Below the pieces are notes generated by a model. The model saw only the letters and a list, made by a program, of their open reading frames with translations. It was not told the DNA's origin and did no database searches. The translations under genes and the position numbers were made by a program. 6,879 bases of DNA. It comes from Acetobacteraceae bacterium. GTDB lineage: Bacteria > Pseudomonadota > Alphaproteobacteria > Acetobacterales > Acetobacteraceae. Every line of letters begins with the position of its first letter. Position 1 is the first letter of the stretch. The DNA lies in the NCBI GenBank assembly GCA_947476855.1, contig CANJSR010000272.1:1-6879 (forward strand), written 5' to 3'. Of this stretch, positions 6,136 through 6,879 are shown one piece after another.

Positions 6136-6164
6136 CTTGACTCCGAACGCGGGGACACCTAGAT
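6136..6164 (+). promoter_or_regulatory. RpoH-like heat-shock promoter of groESL
   Basis: CTTGAC (6136-6141) and CCTAGAT (6158-6164) match the alphaproteobacterial RpoH pattern, CTTGAC followed by CYTATNT, with one mismatch in the -10. The spacing is 16 nt between the two blocks. The predicted start near 6171-6172 falls inside the second CIRCE element, a standard arrangement for HrcA repression. The leader would be about 106 nt. The same hexamers might also serve the vegetative sigma factor weakly. Confidence 0.6.
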
Positions 6165-6166
6165 CG

Positions 6167-6193
6167 CTGGCACTCCTTGACCAGGAGTGCTAG
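6167..6193 (+). promoter_or_regulatory. CIRCE HrcA operator 2 at the groESL transcription start
   Basis: CTGGCACTC, 9 nt, then GAGTGCTAG matches the CIRCE consensus at 15 of 18 positions. The outer C/G and T/A changes are complementary between arms, so the inverted repeat is kept. The central 9 nt extend the stem by two pairs, giving an 11-pair stem with one G-T. It begins 3 bp after the RpoH-like -10. Transcribed, the hairpin would sit at or very near the 5' end of the groESL mRNA, where CIRCE hairpins are known in some species to affect stability. Confidence 0.85.
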
Positions 6194-6277
6194 CGGCCGA
6201 TGGGGTCCCAGTCCGGGGTCCGGCGGCGTTGGCAAACCAATTCACTCTGGTTGAGATAAAACCCAGGAGCGATCCGT

Positions 6278-6879
<602 letters not shown>

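Noticed and set aside
6176..6205. Second RpoH-type promoter starting at the CTTGAC in the CIRCE spacer
   Set aside because: The downstream -10 position reads ATGGGG on the plus strand, with no match to an RpoH or vegetative -10.

Overview
The window looks like chromosomal DNA from a GC-rich alphaproteobacterium, most likely Acetobacteraceae (a Gluconacetobacter/Komagataeibacter-like acetic acid bacterium). The basis is recognition of the GroES/GroEL N-terminal sequences, a Usg protein, an alphaproteobacterial COX15-type heme A synthase, and HrcA/CIRCE plus RpoH-like control of groE. No database search was possible, so the taxonomy is an inference.

Layout, left to right. (1) Positions 1-412, minus strand: the 5' end of a gene that runs off the window. 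It encodes an 18-residue N-terminal segment followed by at least seven head-to-tail copies of a 17-residue unit, VRLGGFAPTLSTTDAGK. (2) Positions 413-763: a partly AT-rich gap with no gene. It holds the ribosome-binding site and presumably the promoter of the repeat gene, three short palindromes, and a hairpin-plus-T-run terminator for the genes to its right. (3) Positions 764-5664, minus strand, read right to left: ctaA/COX15 (heme A synthase), a cytoplasmic four-PAS histidine kinase overlapping it by ATGA, then tldD (zinc metalloprotease subunit) 42 bp further on. Spacing suggests one transcription unit, starting at a TATAAT box so close to the ctaA ATG that the mRNA may be leaderless. (4) Positions 5754-6014, minus strand: usg, a small protein of unknown function with a strong Shine-Dalgarno that sets its start. 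(5) Positions 6015-6277: a divergent control region with two CIRCE-like HrcA operators bracketing an RpoH-like promoter. (6) Positions 6278-6879, plus strand: groES and the first 80 codons of groEL.

Most genes are housekeeping: heme A supply for heme-copper oxidases, TldD proteolysis, and the GroE chaperonin. The histidine kinase has no response regulator in the window. The least explained element is the 17-residue repeat gene. Its units differ almost only at synonymous third codon positions, so the repeated peptide appears to be under strong selection. It lies just downstream of tldD, whose E. coli homologue with TldE matures the peptide microcin B17, but a functional link here is only a hypothesis.
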